Shown piece after piece: positions 1 to 12,168 of a stretch of DNA of 64,000 nt. Under the pieces are notes generated by a model. That model searched no databases. It was not told where the DNA came from and was given only the letters and a program-made list of their open reading frames with translations. Every line of letters starts with the position of its first letter. The first letter of the stretch is position 1. The DNA comes from Vitellaria paradoxa. Taxonomy: Eukaryota; Streptophyta; Magnoliopsida; Ericales; Sapotaceae. The stretch lies in NCBI GenBank assembly GCA_019916065.1, contig CM034240.1:49934372-49998371 (forward strand), written 5' to 3'. Made by a program: the position numbers and the translations under genes.

Positions 1-518
1 TGTACTCGAGCCCTCGGAAGAGTTGGTTTGATATCACGTTGCTATGAAATTAAGTTAATATATATTATATAATAAAATATTATGAATTTTGCTTAAAAAT
101 TAATGAAATTAATTATTTAATGAAGTATTTTAATTTTTCCATTAATATTGTTTAATTACTAATAATCATCCAAAACTTAGAAGAGGTGTATAAATAATTT
201 CTAACATTTTATAAACTATTGACGTATTTTTATTTTTGTATTTCATTAGTTATATATATATATATCCCTTAACCTTCCAGTACTTTTCTTCATCTCCTTA
301 AAGATTAAATATATTATTTATTATTTGAAATAAGTATTTTCACTTTTTTAATCTTTAATTATATTTTTTACAATTTAGAGAAAATATAAAAAATTTAAAA
401 TTAAAAAAATTAATCAATATTTATCTCCCTCACACATATGCATTCACTTAAAAGGAACATAATTTTTTTTCCGAGCTTGATTTGAGTTTGATTTGATAAG
501 ATTAAATATGTTAAGATG
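1..518. other. AT-rich intergenic DNA, no gene seen
   Basis: Very AT-rich sequence with stops in all frames. A short TA run lies near 251-264. I see no protein family, RNA gene or clear regulatory site. Confidence 0.6.
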
Positions 519-809
519 TCACTTAGTTTGTTTTTTTATTTTTGTTTTTATTTTTATTTTCTTTTCTGAGCTCATTTTCTGTTTTACACATAAAAAAACA
601 GTTTAAAAAACATTTGGTTGCTTGTATTTTTAAATTTTGTTTTAAAAAATAGAAAATAAATTTACATATAAAATAAAAAATGACAAAAATTCATTTTGAG
701 GGTTTCAATCCAAAATAAGAAAAATTTAAAAATAAAGAAAATAGAATATTTTCTATTTCTTTATTATAAAATAGAAAATACAAAATACAAAAACAAACCA
801 AATACCACT
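519..809. repeat. MITE-like repeat, family B copy 1
   Basis: A roughly 290-bp AT-rich block bounded by an AGTTTG-type end on the left and an AAACCAAATACCACTT-type end on the right, which are imperfect inverted complements. Its body (CTGTTTT, GACAAAAATTCATTTTGAGGG, repeated AAAATAGAAAATA) resembles blocks at 892-1194, 2799-3031, 4112-4405 and 48463-48662. It has no coding capacity. The boundaries are approximate and the superfamily is unassigned. Confidence 0.5.
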
Positions 810-891
810 TAAACTACTCAAATTGAATTTATTAAATTTCGAGTTTAAAACTTAGCAAGCCAATTTCAAACATGATTTCAAACAATAAGGT

Positions 892-1194
892 GGCATTTGG
901 TTTACTATTTTCTTTTTTTGTTTTATGTGTTAAAAATTTTAAAACGAAGAGACAAAAAATACTTTATTCTCCTTGTTTTGAGTTTTACTTGTTTTTTATT
1001 AAAAACTCTCAAAATGACTTTTTATCATTTTTTATTTCATGTGTAAACTCATTTTCAGTTTTTGAAAACAAATTTTAAAAATACAAGTAACCAAATGAAT
1101 TTTGAGCTATTTTCCTTATTTTCAAAAGTACAAAATGAAAAATGAGCTCAAAACAGAAAACAGAAAATAAAAAATAAAAAAAAACCAAATGACT
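892..1194. repeat. MITE-like repeat, family B copy 2
   Basis: The block starts near GGCATTTGGTTT and ends near AAACCAAATGAC, giving inverted termini of about 10 bp (CATTTGGTTT/AAACCAAATG). The interior has the same order of motifs as copy 1: a long T-rich left half, an AAAACTCTCAAAATGACTTTTT-type core cut here to its recognisable part, then GAGCTCAAAACAG and AAAATAAAA runs. A 68-codon open frame inside is just T-rich translation and is not a gene. Confidence 0.55.
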
Positions 1195-1594
1195 CCTAAA
1201 AGTTCAAGAATGAGAATATTTATACTTCTCTATTAACTTTTATCATTCCGCAATAAAATTATTGTGGAGTGAAAAAATTGATTAAGGAGAGTACGTTTAT
1301 AACTTTCTAATTTTAAAGTCATCCTTAAATAATCTATTACTCAACTAAGCCTGCTTACAATTCTAACCATATTAATAACAATGGAGATGGACCCCTACTT
1401 GTCTAATTCCATCTCAGCTGTTAAATGTTAGCACTGGTAAGAAAATGGTGTTTATATTTGTTTATATAATTATTTTTCAATTTAGTTTAAATAAAAAAAA
1501 TATTGTAGTTGTGGTCTAACCTTTAAGGACGAATGGGAACTTAGCAGCTAGAAGAGGCTGACCTTCAACTTTCAAACTAACATTATTTTTCTTC

Positions 1595-1762
1595 GGACTG
1601 TTTGGAGTAAGAAAAAATTGAGATAAATTAAGATAAATTATAATTTGGGGAAAGTTTGTAATATATACAGTGAGAAAAAAATATTGATGTGATATAAAAT
1701 TAATAGAGATTTATAAAAATTTTAAAAAATTTTCAATAAATTATTACAAATCAAACGGATCC
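1595..1762. repeat. MITE-like repeat, family A copy 1
   Basis: A 168-bp element. The left end is GGACTGTTTGGAGTAAG and the right end is the imperfect complement CAAATCAAACGGATCC. A direct TTC flanks both ends (1592-1594 and 1763-1765), a possible 3-bp target duplication. The interior holds GAGATAAATTAAGATAA and ATATTGATGTGATATAAA. The same body recurs in opposite orientation at 3327-3491 and 35226-35363. Confidence 0.6.
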
Positions 1763-2056
1763 TTCATTAATGTGATTTGTTTATTTATTATTAATATTAT
1801 TGGTTTTTTCTAAGGAGCAAATTAAAGTTTGTGGTCTACGCTTGATTCCAATGATGTCACACAGTTGAGCTGTCACACGTATGGTGGAAGTGGGTAGAAA
1901 ATATAATTGTTTCCAAGCAAGAGTACAATGGGACAGCGCAAATTGGCACATGGCGTACATGTGAGTGCCTGCGCGATACCCCTAACAAGGCAGCACCCAA
2001 ATTTGTCACAACATCTTTCTTTTTTTGGGTCGAAGAGAAGTCCGTAGGCGTTATTC

Positions 2057-2292
2057 ATGCGTAAACACTGGGTAAAATTTGTCCTATGACTCTAGTCGGT
2101 AAAAAATCACGGAGAGATAAACCAGTTTAGGTAAACCTTAGTTGACCGACTCAGCCGAGAAGGCTGTTAGATGACCCTCCACAATTAGAAGAATGACTGC
2201 TCTCAAGAGAAGTCAAACCCGAAACTTATTGGTCACAGGCCTTTCAACCCGTCATCCGAACTAACTCGACTACCCCTTTCGGGGCCACAACA
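2057..2292 (-). repeat. Probable tRNA-derived SINE
   Basis: This GC-richer island in AT-rich DNA reads on the minus strand as a Pol III-type element. It has an A-box-like TAGTCGAGTTAG near 2266-2280, followed about 50 bp later by a B-box-like GGTTTGACTTC near 2213-2223. This spacing is close to that of tRNA genes. The downstream body (GGTTTACCTAAACTGG) resembles plant SINE sequence. There is no obvious A tail or target duplication, so the ends are approximate and the assignment is tentative. Confidence 0.4.
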
Positions 2293-2697
2293 TTTTTCTT
2301 TGCTAAGGGGAATTTGGTTGATAAAAAAATATAATAAAAATATAAAAATTTAATATAAAAATGACATATAATGAAATTTAATTGATAAAAAATATAAAAA
2401 TTAATTAATTTTAATCAACCAAACAACTTTAAATATTGTCACTTTTTCTTTAACTGATTATGGTCACATTATTTGCTATTATCATTTCGTTGACTCTATC
2501 ATCACTTGTCTCGTTTAGTATATGTTTGAAAGAGAAAATAAATAATTAAATATAAATTTTTATTTAATTGAATTAAAAAATTATAAAAAATTAAATTAAA
2601 AAGATCGCAGTAACTAATCATAACTAATATATAACAACAAGATTCAAAAGTAGGAACACACAAGACATGCATTTACTTCACATTTTTTTCATCCTTC

Positions 2698-2698
<1 letters not shown>

Positions 2699-2729
<31 letters not shown>
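2699..2729. repeat. (TA)n microsatellite
   Basis: About 15 uninterrupted TA units. Confidence 0.9.
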
Positions 2730-2732
<3 letters not shown>

Positions 2733-2798
2733 GTTTTATTCATTTTTTCAAACTCTCACTCCCCCCTCTCGCACTATGAATTTATTAAACTATTTAGA

Positions 2799-3031
2799 TG
2801 CTATTTGTTATATTTATTTTAAATCTATTTTTTATTTTGTAATTTAAAAATAAAAAAAAAATGGTTCAAAATGTATTTGATCAGATGTATTTTCAAAATC
2901 TGTTTTAAAAAATAAAAAAATTTGCTTACATATGAAATGCAAAATAACAAAAAGTGATTTTAAACATTTTCAACTAAAAATAAAGAAACTCTTAAAATAC
3001 AAAAAATAAAAATTATTAAACCAAATGGGAT
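2799..3031. repeat. MITE-like repeat, family B copy 3
   Basis: Diverged copy. The left end is GCTATTTGTTAT and the right end ATTAAACCAAATGGGA, with an AAAATGTATTTGATCAG core and runs of AAAATAAAAA. It was recognised by similarity of layout and termini to the block at 892-1194. Confidence 0.4.
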
Positions 3032-3326
3032 TTTATATAACTATCATCATTTTCTTTAGAAAAAATCAACAATTTCTGTAATAACAGTTATTTAACCTTA
3101 AAATTTTCATACTTCTCTCTCAAAATTTTTCTCGTTTCTTTTTTTATAAATGTATCAATACGTGTTTGTGTGATTTTCTCGTTACTAATATATGAATCCT
3201 AGTTAAATAAATATTTTTTATTTAATTAATTAAAGAAAAACAAGTATATTATATAAGTAAATTTAATTTTCCCACATTTCTTTTCCGTTTCACAAATACA
3301 CGTTGCAAGCACACTCTTGAAACATA

Positions 3327-3491
3327 GGGTCCGTTTGGTTTGTCATTTTTTACTGAAAATTTTCAAAAATTTCTATAAATCTCTGTTAACTTTATATCAC
3401 ATCAATTTTTTTCTCTCACTGCACGTATTACGAAATCTCTCCAAACCACAATTTATCTCAATTTATCTCATTTTTTCTTACTCCAAACAAA
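3327..3491. repeat. MITE-like repeat, family A copy 2
   Basis: Runs from GGGTCCGTTTGG to CTTACTCCAAACAAAT. The interior (TCTGTTAACTTTATATCACATC, given here only as its recognisable motif TTATATCACATCA, then CACTGCACGTATTACGAA and repeated ATTTATCTCA) is the reverse complement of copy 1 and nearly identical to copy 3 at 35226. Confidence 0.6.
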
Positions 3492-4093
3492 TAATCTTCC
3501 CCACGCAATTAATTGTGGCACAAATTTCCGTGCATCGAATGCACGATCATTTACTTCGATGAAAGGGTGCCAATCGCATGGATTGCATGTTATACCAGAA
3601 CCGGGAAATATGCGAACAAAAAGAAAAGGTGATATTTTTGCTCGCGGAAGGACACCGAAACTAAAGTAAATAAGGTGGAAGGGGAGGGATAACAATGTAG
3701 ATTAATATATATATATATTTGGAGAGATGTAAAAAGGAATAGAGAATTAGGTAAAGAATATAGTTAAAAATATTACTATATTTTTAAAATATATTTATTT
3801 ATGATACATATTTATAAAAATATTAACAAATAATAACAGAAAAATATAGAGATTATACTTTATTTTATTTATTTATTTATTACACTTATTTCCTTTTAAA
3901 TTGGGAGTGAATGAAAGTTGGTTAATAAAAGTGAATAAAAAAGAAGGGAAGTAGTGGAGGTGACTTATTTAACGCTATTTACCTCTTTTCCAAAACAATG
4001 TAAATCTTCTCTCTTCTTTTTATATATTTCATTTCACTCCCATTCATCCCGTCCCAAACAAGGACTATGGTTAGACTGATTCCATTTTAGATT
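3492..4093. other. Intergenic DNA, no gene seen
   Basis: The left part (3492-3695) is less AT-rich and carries a 75-codon minus-strand open frame without recognisable features. The rest is AT-rich with a short TA run at 3708-3718. Nothing is supported here. Confidence 0.5.
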
Positions 4094-4111
4094 TTAGGCA
4101 AATTGATTAAT

Positions 4112-4405
4112 TTTGGTTTGTATTTCTATTTTTTATTTTTTTATTTTGCGTGTTTTATATTTTAAAAATTTTAAAATATGAAAAATAAAAAATATATTTG
4201 GTTTGAATTTTATGTTTTCCGTGTTTTATAATTCTTTTTATTTTGGATCAAAAATCTTAAAGTGACTCTTAGTCATTTTATATTTCTTATGTAAATCATT
4301 ATTTGTTTACAAAATAAAATTTGAAAACGTAAGTAACCAAATACATTTTTAATTATTTTTTATTTAAAAAAACATAAAATGAAAAATATGTTCAAAACAA
4401 GTATA
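4112..4405. repeat. MITE-like repeat, family B copy 4
   Basis: Diverged copy with TTTTGGTTTGTATTTCTATT on the left, an internal ATATTTGGTTTGAATTT and the core AAAGTGACTCTTAGTCATTTT-type segment, ending near AAAATATGTTCAAAACAAG. Its ends are poorly defined. Confidence 0.35.
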
Positions 4406-6494
4406 CTAATAAAATCACACCTTAACTTCGACAAAAATCAAGTCACTTCCAAGTCAACGGAATTACTCGACCCATGAAATATAACTCTCCAGGTATATTG
4501 GGCCAAGGGGCTGTGCTGTTCAGATCCATTGTCAGATCCATGGGCCTTGATCTGGTGACCATGCCCAAGTCGCCCGGAAAGACCGGCCCAGCAACGAAGA
4601 TTTAAATGGACTTACTCGTGCGGCACATATGCTCTCTCCCTCTCTTACTCGATCAACTCAGTGTTGCTTCGTCAGAAGGCTAAAACAGGGTCGCCCGACG
4701 TCCTCGCAAACTTTGGCGATGGATTCGTTGCAATGAGTGGCTTCTGATCCCAATGTGAACTATTCTACGATATTGAGATTGTCGTTCGTCAATCTCTCTC
4801 AGAGTTTCATTCCTAGACCCACAGTTTTCTTTCATAATCGTTTGAATTACAATTTGTTCTTGAATTCACGGATCTAGATCAAGATATAGGAGGTATAAAC
4901 CAATTTTAGTGTCTGATTTGATTATGATTACTTCTGTTTGATAACTTCAACTGCGAGATCTAGTTTTAGAGAGAGAGAGAGGCAGGAAATGGAGAAGTCT
5001 TGCGCATTGCTTGTCCACTTTGACAAAGGAACACCTGCACTTGCCAATGATATCAAAGAAGCTCTGGAAGGGAACGACGTTGACGCTAAGATCGAGGCGT
5101 TGAAGAAAGCAATTGTGCTTTTACTGAATGGCGAAACCATTCCCCAACTGTTCATCACCGTTGTCCGGTACGTGTTGCCCTCGGAAGACCACACAATTCA
5201 GTTGCTGTTGATTCTCTGTTTCGGGATCATTGAAAAAACCGATTCGCGAGGGCAAGTTTTACAGGAAATGATTTTGATTTGTCAGAACTTATTGAACAAC
5301 CTTAATCACCCAAACGAGTATACAAGGGGGGTCACACTCCGGTTTCTTTGTCGGTTGAAAGAAACTGAGATTATTGAGCCGTTGATCCCATCGGTCCTGT
5401 TGAATTTAGACCATCGACATCCGTTTGGTAGGAGGAACGCTATTCTTGCTGTGATGTCGATATATAAGCTCCCCCAAGGGGAACAGTTGCTGGATAATGC
5501 CCCTGATTTGATTGAGAAGTTGCTTTTGACAGAACAAGATCAATCAGCCAAACGGAATGCGTTCCTTATGCTATTCACTTCTGCCTAAGATAGGGCAGTT
5601 AATTACCTTGTCACCAATATTGATAGAATCCATGACTGGAGTGAACACCTTCAGATGATGGTGTTGGAGTTGATCCATACGGTTTGTAAAGCAAACAAGG
5701 GGGAGAAAGGGAAGTTCATAAAGATCATCATATCACTGCTCAATGCCCCATCAGCAGCAGTAATTTACGAATGTACTGGGACTTTTGTTTCTCTCTCCTC
5801 GGCTCCAACGGCAATCAAAGCCGCTGCTAATACGTAACGCCAGCTTCTGGTCTCCCAAAGTGACAACAATGTTAAGCTTATTGTGCTTGACAGGCTCAAT
5901 GAGCTTGAATCCATGCATAGAGACGTTATGGTTGATATAATAATGGATGTTCTTAGGGCACTTTCAAGTCCAAACCTTGATATTCGTAGGAAAACCATTG
6001 ACATTGCTCTGGAGTTGATAACACCTCGGAACATTGAAGAAGTTGTTCATATGCTAAAGAAAGAAGTTGTGAAGACTCAGAGTGCAGAGCTTGAGAAAAA
6101 TGGTGAGTACAGACAAATGCTTGTTCAAGCTATTCATTCTTGTGCAATCAAATTTCCAGAGATGGCAAGCACAGTTGTGCATCTCCTGATGGATTTCTTG
6201 GGAGACAGCAATATTGCTTCAGCTATTGATGTTGTTATCTTCGTGTGGGAGATAATTGAAACAAATCCAAAATTGAGGGTGTCTATAATAACAATACTTT
6301 TGGACACTTTCCACAAAACCAGGGCTGCTCATATGTGTTCCAATTCTCTTTGGATCATTGGTGAGTACTGTCTTTCGCTTTCTTAAGTTGAGAGTGGAAT
6401 TGCAACTACTAACCAGTGCCTTGGGGAGCTCCCCTTCTATACTCTCATTGAGGAAGGGGAGGGTCAAAATACTTCAAAGGCTTCTCAGCAGATG

Positions 6495-6502
6495 ATCTCC
6501 AC
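6495..6502. repeat. Left target-site duplication of hAT element 1
   Basis: ATCTCCAC directly before the CAGGG terminus. The identical octamer follows the element at 7695-7702. Confidence 0.9.
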
Positions 6503-7694
6503 CAGGGGTGGCTCAAGCATAAAGTAATCAAAGCCACTGCTTTAGGTCCCCAAATTTTGAGGACCCCCAATTTTTTAAAATCTTTTATACTATAGTTAAA
6601 TTTCAACATATTTTGAATATATTTTTAACATACGTTTTGTATAATAAAAGTCTAATCTGAATTAAAAAAAAAAAAGTTTACAAGATAAAAATGTAAAAAG
6701 TTTCAAACTAAATGAAAAAAAAAATGATGACAAGAAGTCCCAATATATATTAGAAGAAAATTACAAGCAAAAAAAAAAAAAAAAAGAAATGCTTCAATCT
6801 AAATAAAAAAAGGGCTCGTAAGAAAAGGGAAAAAAAAAAAGCCCCTACATAAATGAAAAGAATAATATATTCAAAGAATGAATATCAAAAGTCTTATAAG
6901 GAAGGAAGATCAAAAGTTTTATAAAACTATCTCTAACGTGTAGAAATCCAACCCTAATACACTTTCTCTCCCTCTCTACCTCTCAGCCTCTCTCTCTCAA
7001 TCTCTCTCAAAGTTTAAACTTTGAAGCTAAAAAATACATTGGTAAAGTTTTTAATTGCAACATCAATCAAAGGGATTTTTAAGGTAATGTTTTAAAAAAA
7101 TTTATAGATTAATTTTTGTTTTATTTATTTTTTTAACATAGAGTAGTATTTTGATTTTTTTTTCTTTTTTTAACATACAAATTTCAGATGACTTTTCATC
7201 AATCAATGAAAACTCGTTATCAATAGCAAATCATTAGTTTTGTCAAAGCTTAGATTTGCTCGAGGAAGGTATAGCCCTTCTTTTTTTTTCTTTTTTTCTT
7301 TTTTTTTTTCCTTTAAGACTTGTTTGTTTAGTTTTGTTTCTATAACTCTATTTAAGAGATATTTGACGATTAATTTTGGTGTGACTTTCTTTGATAGAAA
7401 TCTAATTTGGGGAATATTGTGAAGAAAATATTTTTTTATTTCTTTATTTTTATTTCAATGTATTATTCGATAGATAACTAATTTAATTATTTTTTTATTC
7501 ATATCGTAGATCTTGTACTAGATAAACTTGAATATAAAGATTTAATTAATAATTTTGAATCTCAAAAAGTAAGAAAAATAAATTTTAAATAATATCTTTA
7601 CCATAACTAAAAATGTGGAAAATCATAATTTTTTTTTTGTAAATGTAAAAGCCGGTTGTCGCTATAGGCCTCAAAACACTTTGAACCGACCCTG
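6503..7694. mobile_element. Non-autonomous hAT element 1 (1,192 bp)
   Basis: The left end is CAGGGGTGGCTCAAGCA. The right end reads inward as CAGGGTCGGTTCAAAGT, an imperfect inverted repeat of hAT type. Perfect 8-bp direct repeats ATCTCCAC flank it (6495-6502, 7695-7702), the size typical of hAT transposases. Removing the element and one octamer rejoins the beta-COP exon in frame across a run of Thr codons. The interior is AT-rich with many homopolymer runs and no transposase, so mobility would have depended on a related autonomous element. The terminus resembles that of the larger hAT at 11994-16694. Confidence 0.93.
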
Positions 7695-10600
7695 ATCTCC
7701 ACCACCACAGTATCTTCTGGAAGGCCTGCAATCCTTGCAGATGGGACCTATGCCACCCAGAGTGCTGCCTTGGAAACTGTGATGTCACCTCCAACACTTG
7801 TTCAAGGATCGTTGACATCTGTTGGAAACCTAAGATCTCTGATCCTTGCAGGTGATTTTTTCCTTTGTGCAGTTGTGGCATGCACACTGACAAAACTTGT
7901 TTTGAGATTGGAAGAGGTTCAGCTGTCCAAGTTGAAGTGAATAAAGCAACTACCCAAGCATTGTTGATTATGGTCTCTATGCTACAATTGGGACAATCTT
8001 CACTTCTTGCACACCCAATTGACAATGATTCTTATGATAGGATTGTCCTATGCATCCGGTTGCTTTGCAATACAGGCGATGACATAAGGAAGATATGGTT
8101 GCAATCTTGCCGAGAGACTTTTGTAAAGATGCTTGCAGATAAGCAGTTCCATGAAACAGAGGAAATTAAAGCAAAAGGCCCAGATATCCCATGCCCAGCC
8201 TGATGATCTTGTGAACTTCCACCACTTGAAGAGCAGAAGGTAGTAAAAAATTGCCTTTGCTTTATTTTTGTGATATTTACAACCTGACCTCATAAACATC
8301 CAATGGAATTTCTTTGTTTTTTTTTTTCCCGGATAATTACTGTAGACAACTTCTCATATTAAGCTGAGTTAATATAAGTTTGTTAATTTTAAGCCATTAA
8401 AAGACAAACGTTTGATCCTGATTTACTTTGCCATGCTTTGTTTGTTTCTGTACTATCAATGTTATCCATAGTTGATGTATCAACAAATGCATCTCTAATT
8501 TATCTTCTTCTAATTTTTTTTTTCACATTATGATTTTTTCTTTTTCGTATTTATGTTTATTTCATTCCTTTGTCCTGTCTCCTGATTCTACAAGTTTAGG
8601 CTATATCAATGGACCCTGTTCTAGGTATCCAGCTTCAGACATTGAATGAAAATAGTTTTCTGATTTGTTTGTAAGCTGTACAGCAATAAATTTGATAGCA
8701 TCCTCTCCTGCACCCATCTCACCCCCATACAAACACATGCATAGCTTCTTCTTTTTTTTTTTTTTTTTTTTTTGTAATTTATTAAGTAAATTCCTTGTGC
8801 ACTTGGTTGCACTTTTTTATTTCTCTAGTAAATTGGTTATTTGTAAATTGTGGTTTGTTGGCAAATTTTGGCTGTATGATTGACTATGAAAAATGCAGCG
8901 TGTTTCTTTTCCCAGGATGGATGCTTTATGAGCTGAAGTTAGAGATAATCATCATTTATAATGTTACATCTACGATAATGTGTTTGTTTTCACTCCCTGT
9001 CCACCAATGTCACTCCGTTGTTTTTAAATCTCATGAACAGTTTGAATGTATGATTGATTAGCTTATTTCATGATGTTGCATATAATAAGGAGCTAGAGTC
9101 CTGAAAATTCGACCTATAGACTTTTGTGAACCTTTTGTTATGTATTTGTCAATTGTGGGTTTTGCTTGCCCTCCTCCAATTAATGGTTGTATATCATCTA
9201 TCTCACTGCCAATTTTTTCCTTTGTGAAATTCACATATTTGTCAGGGTATGAGCCAACTTGAGTTGGAAGATGAGGTGCAGGATGATGTAAAACGTGCTA
9301 CTGGAGAGTTCATGAAGGACAGGGATGATGCAAACAAACTTGACCACATTCTTCAGCTAACAGGATTCAGTGACCCTGTTTATGCTGAGGCATATGTGAC
9401 AGTTCATAATTATGACATTGTCCTTGATGTTACTGTTATCAACTGTACCAAGGAGACTCTCCAAAATTTGTGCTTGGAGTCAGCAACCATGGGTGACCTC
9501 AAACTTGTGGAGCATCCACAAACTAGTACCAGAATCAAGCAAGCAGACAAAGGCCAATATCAAGGTTTCTTCGGCTGAAACATGATTGATATCTGGGAAT
9601 ATTGTTTGTGAGACTTCACATGTTCTTGAGCGAGATGTTGTTGTCCTCAATGACATTCACATTGATATAATGGATTACATTTCTCCATCAACTTGTGCTG
9701 ATGTGGCATTTAGAACTATGTGGGCTGAATTTGAGTGGGAAAACAAGGTATATCTGCCTTTTTCTTTTGGATGCTTGTTGACATTGTACTTGGAGAAGTA
9801 TGTTTGGCTGGATGATGACGATGACAATGACTGTGTGCATTCTATGATATTTAGGACTATTTTATTTATTTTATATGTTACTTTGTTGGATGCTTGTTGG
9901 CATAGTGCTCACGTCTGTGTTTAATAGCTAACTGGACTTAGGAGGGAGCTTCTTTAATCTAGTCCTTATGGTATAGTAAACTAACAAACATGCTTGCAAG
10001 AAATGCAGCTTTGTGTATTCTGCTTTCTTATCTATTTAGTTGTAAGTTATATATATATATATATATATGTATATATAAAGAACTTGGATATTGAAGACGC
10101 CTAAAACTAGATGTTTGTAATATTTTAATCAAGTACTTTTCCCGTGTCATTCATTTCTGTTTGGATGTTTTCTTGTTTAATTGGTTATAAGTTTTTAAGT
10201 TTATCAACTTATTAGTCAGTGATGGGATGGAAGACTGGTAGTATTCTGTTCCCATGTTTTTAGTTACTGCCCCTCTGTTTAATTAGATGCATATAAAAAA
10301 ATTTGAGCTCGATCTTAGTTGCAGCACTTTTTCTGCTTCTCACTTCCCCTTTGTATTGTGGATCTTTTTTTCTTAGTCTATATTTTCCTTAAGTAACCTA
10401 AGCTCTAATCTTGCTGGTGTTTGGATGATGCATTGTGGATTTGGTATCGAATCAATACGCTTTTTCGATCTTTTCAGGTTGCTGTGCACACTGTAATTCA
10501 AGGTGAGAAGGAATTTCTGAACCATATCATCGAGTCAACAAATATGAAGTGCCTAACTCCACTGTAAGTTCTTCGATCTCCCTCTTAACGTAGTGTCAAC

Positions 10601-11035
10601 TAGTAAGGGCAATAAATTTTTGGTTCTCTTATCATTTTAGTCGCTCCATGTGCTTGATGCACTTTGGCACCATCGTTGCCATTGTTACTATTCGTGTTCT
10701 TGTACCTGCTCTTGTCACTGTTTGAATGTATAATGCTTCATCGGGAGCCATTGCTTGGTTCTTGAGTCTATTCAATTTCTATTGGCTACATCTCATCAAG
10801 CTTGCTGGTTACTAAACTAGGTCAGCCATGGAAGGTGACTGTGGATTCCTCGCTGCTAACCTGTATGCAAAAAAAAGTATATTTGGAGAGGATGCTTTGG
10901 TAAACTTAAGTATTAAGAAACAAGCAGATGGAAAACTGAGTGGTTACATCAGAATAAGGAGTAAGACTCAAGGCATTACTCTTAGCCTTGGGGACAAGAT
11001 GACTCTTAAACAAAGGGGGGCACTTGAATTCTCCA

Positions 11036-11985
11036 AATACCTACATTTTGATAGGTTTTTTTTTTTTTTTCCTCCTGCCTTCCTTCTTCTTTGGCGTCAT
11101 TTACATCATGTTGGTTCAGTTAAAAGGGGTCCAATTGACACATTTTTAATCTTTTCTTTGTGTTCACATTTTCCCTCCGGGACAAGTAGGAAAAATATGT
11201 TCAAATTTGAGGATTTGGGGGAGATGACATAGTATGTTAGCTTGATGACTTGTGATTAGGAGCCGTTAAATAATTCAACGGTCCAAATGTATTCAAGAGT
11301 TTTTGGATTAAAAAAGTGTGAATACATCTAAAAATTCAATTTTAATATCACTGAGTTGACATAAGTTCCTATGTCGCCCTCTTTTTTTTTTTTTTCTAAA
11401 TTTGATTTATTCTTGAAAACAGACCACATTCTTTATTCTACAAATAGCAGATTTTGTTGTTCTTCATATCTTGAATTTTTTTATTTTTTATTTTTTTTGG
11501 AATTTTTGGCAGGCCCACCCATGGGTTTGCAAAGTCGAATATCAAGTCCAGGTGCAAATGTGCAGTGACAAAGCTTTCGCTGTAGCTTATATCTGAATAT
11601 TTTGAATTAAGCTCCATTTGCAGCTCTAAATTTTATCAAAAATTACTAAAAATTTTTAAAAATTATTAATTTTTTTATCTCATTACACAAATTATAAGAT
11701 TATAATTTTTATCAATTTTTATTAACTTTTTACTATTTGAATTGCATCCCAAGTCCTTCTCAAGAGGAGGTGAATGAAGAAAATAAAAAAATTGAAAGAA
11801 TGTGCAAAGATTCTGTTTAAGAAGAAAGATGGAATGAAAGGGAATAAAAATCATCAATTTACCTTCATTTGCTTACATAGAATAAGTTTTTTTTTTTTTT
11901 TTTTTCGTTCCTAATTTGGGTGTAACAGTTAATGATTGAATTTTTTAATTATGCTTTATTTGTCTTGTCTTTAATATATTTCATT
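11036..11985. other. Intergenic DNA between beta-COP pseudogene and hAT element 2
   Basis: Old 3' flank of the beta-COP copy, with T runs at 11057-11070, 11380-11393 and 11888-11905. It holds no recognisable gene. The first 200 bp continue the open frame of the broken last exon. Confidence 0.5.
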
Positions 11986-11993
11986 ATTATTAC
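11986..11993. repeat. Left target-site duplication of hAT element 2
   Basis: ATTATTAC, repeated exactly at 16695-16702 on the other side of the element. Confidence 0.9.
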
Positions 11994-12168
11994 CAGTGCC
12001 GGCCTTGAGAATTGGTTTGCCCAAGCTCGGTTTTAAAAATTTTGCCCTTCCATACTAGTATACAAGTCAAGACAGAAAATAGAACTAAGCTTGTAGTATA
12101 CTTTTTTTAGCATTCATTACATAAAAAACTAACCGAATTATGGTACTTTATAATTAGCACGATCCAAT

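Larger units (their letters stand above)
4989..11232 (+). pseudogene. Coatomer subunit beta (beta-COP) pseudogene
   Basis: Beta-COP is a large subunit of the COPI coat for Golgi-to-ER transport. The translation from ATG 4989 (MEKSCALLVHFDKGTP) is a clear beta-COP N-terminus of HEAT-like helices. The C-terminal appendage exons are at 9246-9747, 10478-10563 and from 10821. The reading frame is broken by TAA at 5586-5588, 5835-5837 and 6384-6386, all in one frame. There is a missing base near 7930, an extra base near 8175 and a deletion near 9515-9525, and the usual stop is lost, so the frame runs to 11232. A hAT element sits in the long exon at 6503-7694. Introns are kept (about 8240-9245, 9748-10477, 10564-10820), so this is a decayed genomic copy rather than a retrocopy. 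It cannot make full-length protein. The beta-COP identity is sure; lesion positions inside indels are approximate. Confidence 0.92.
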
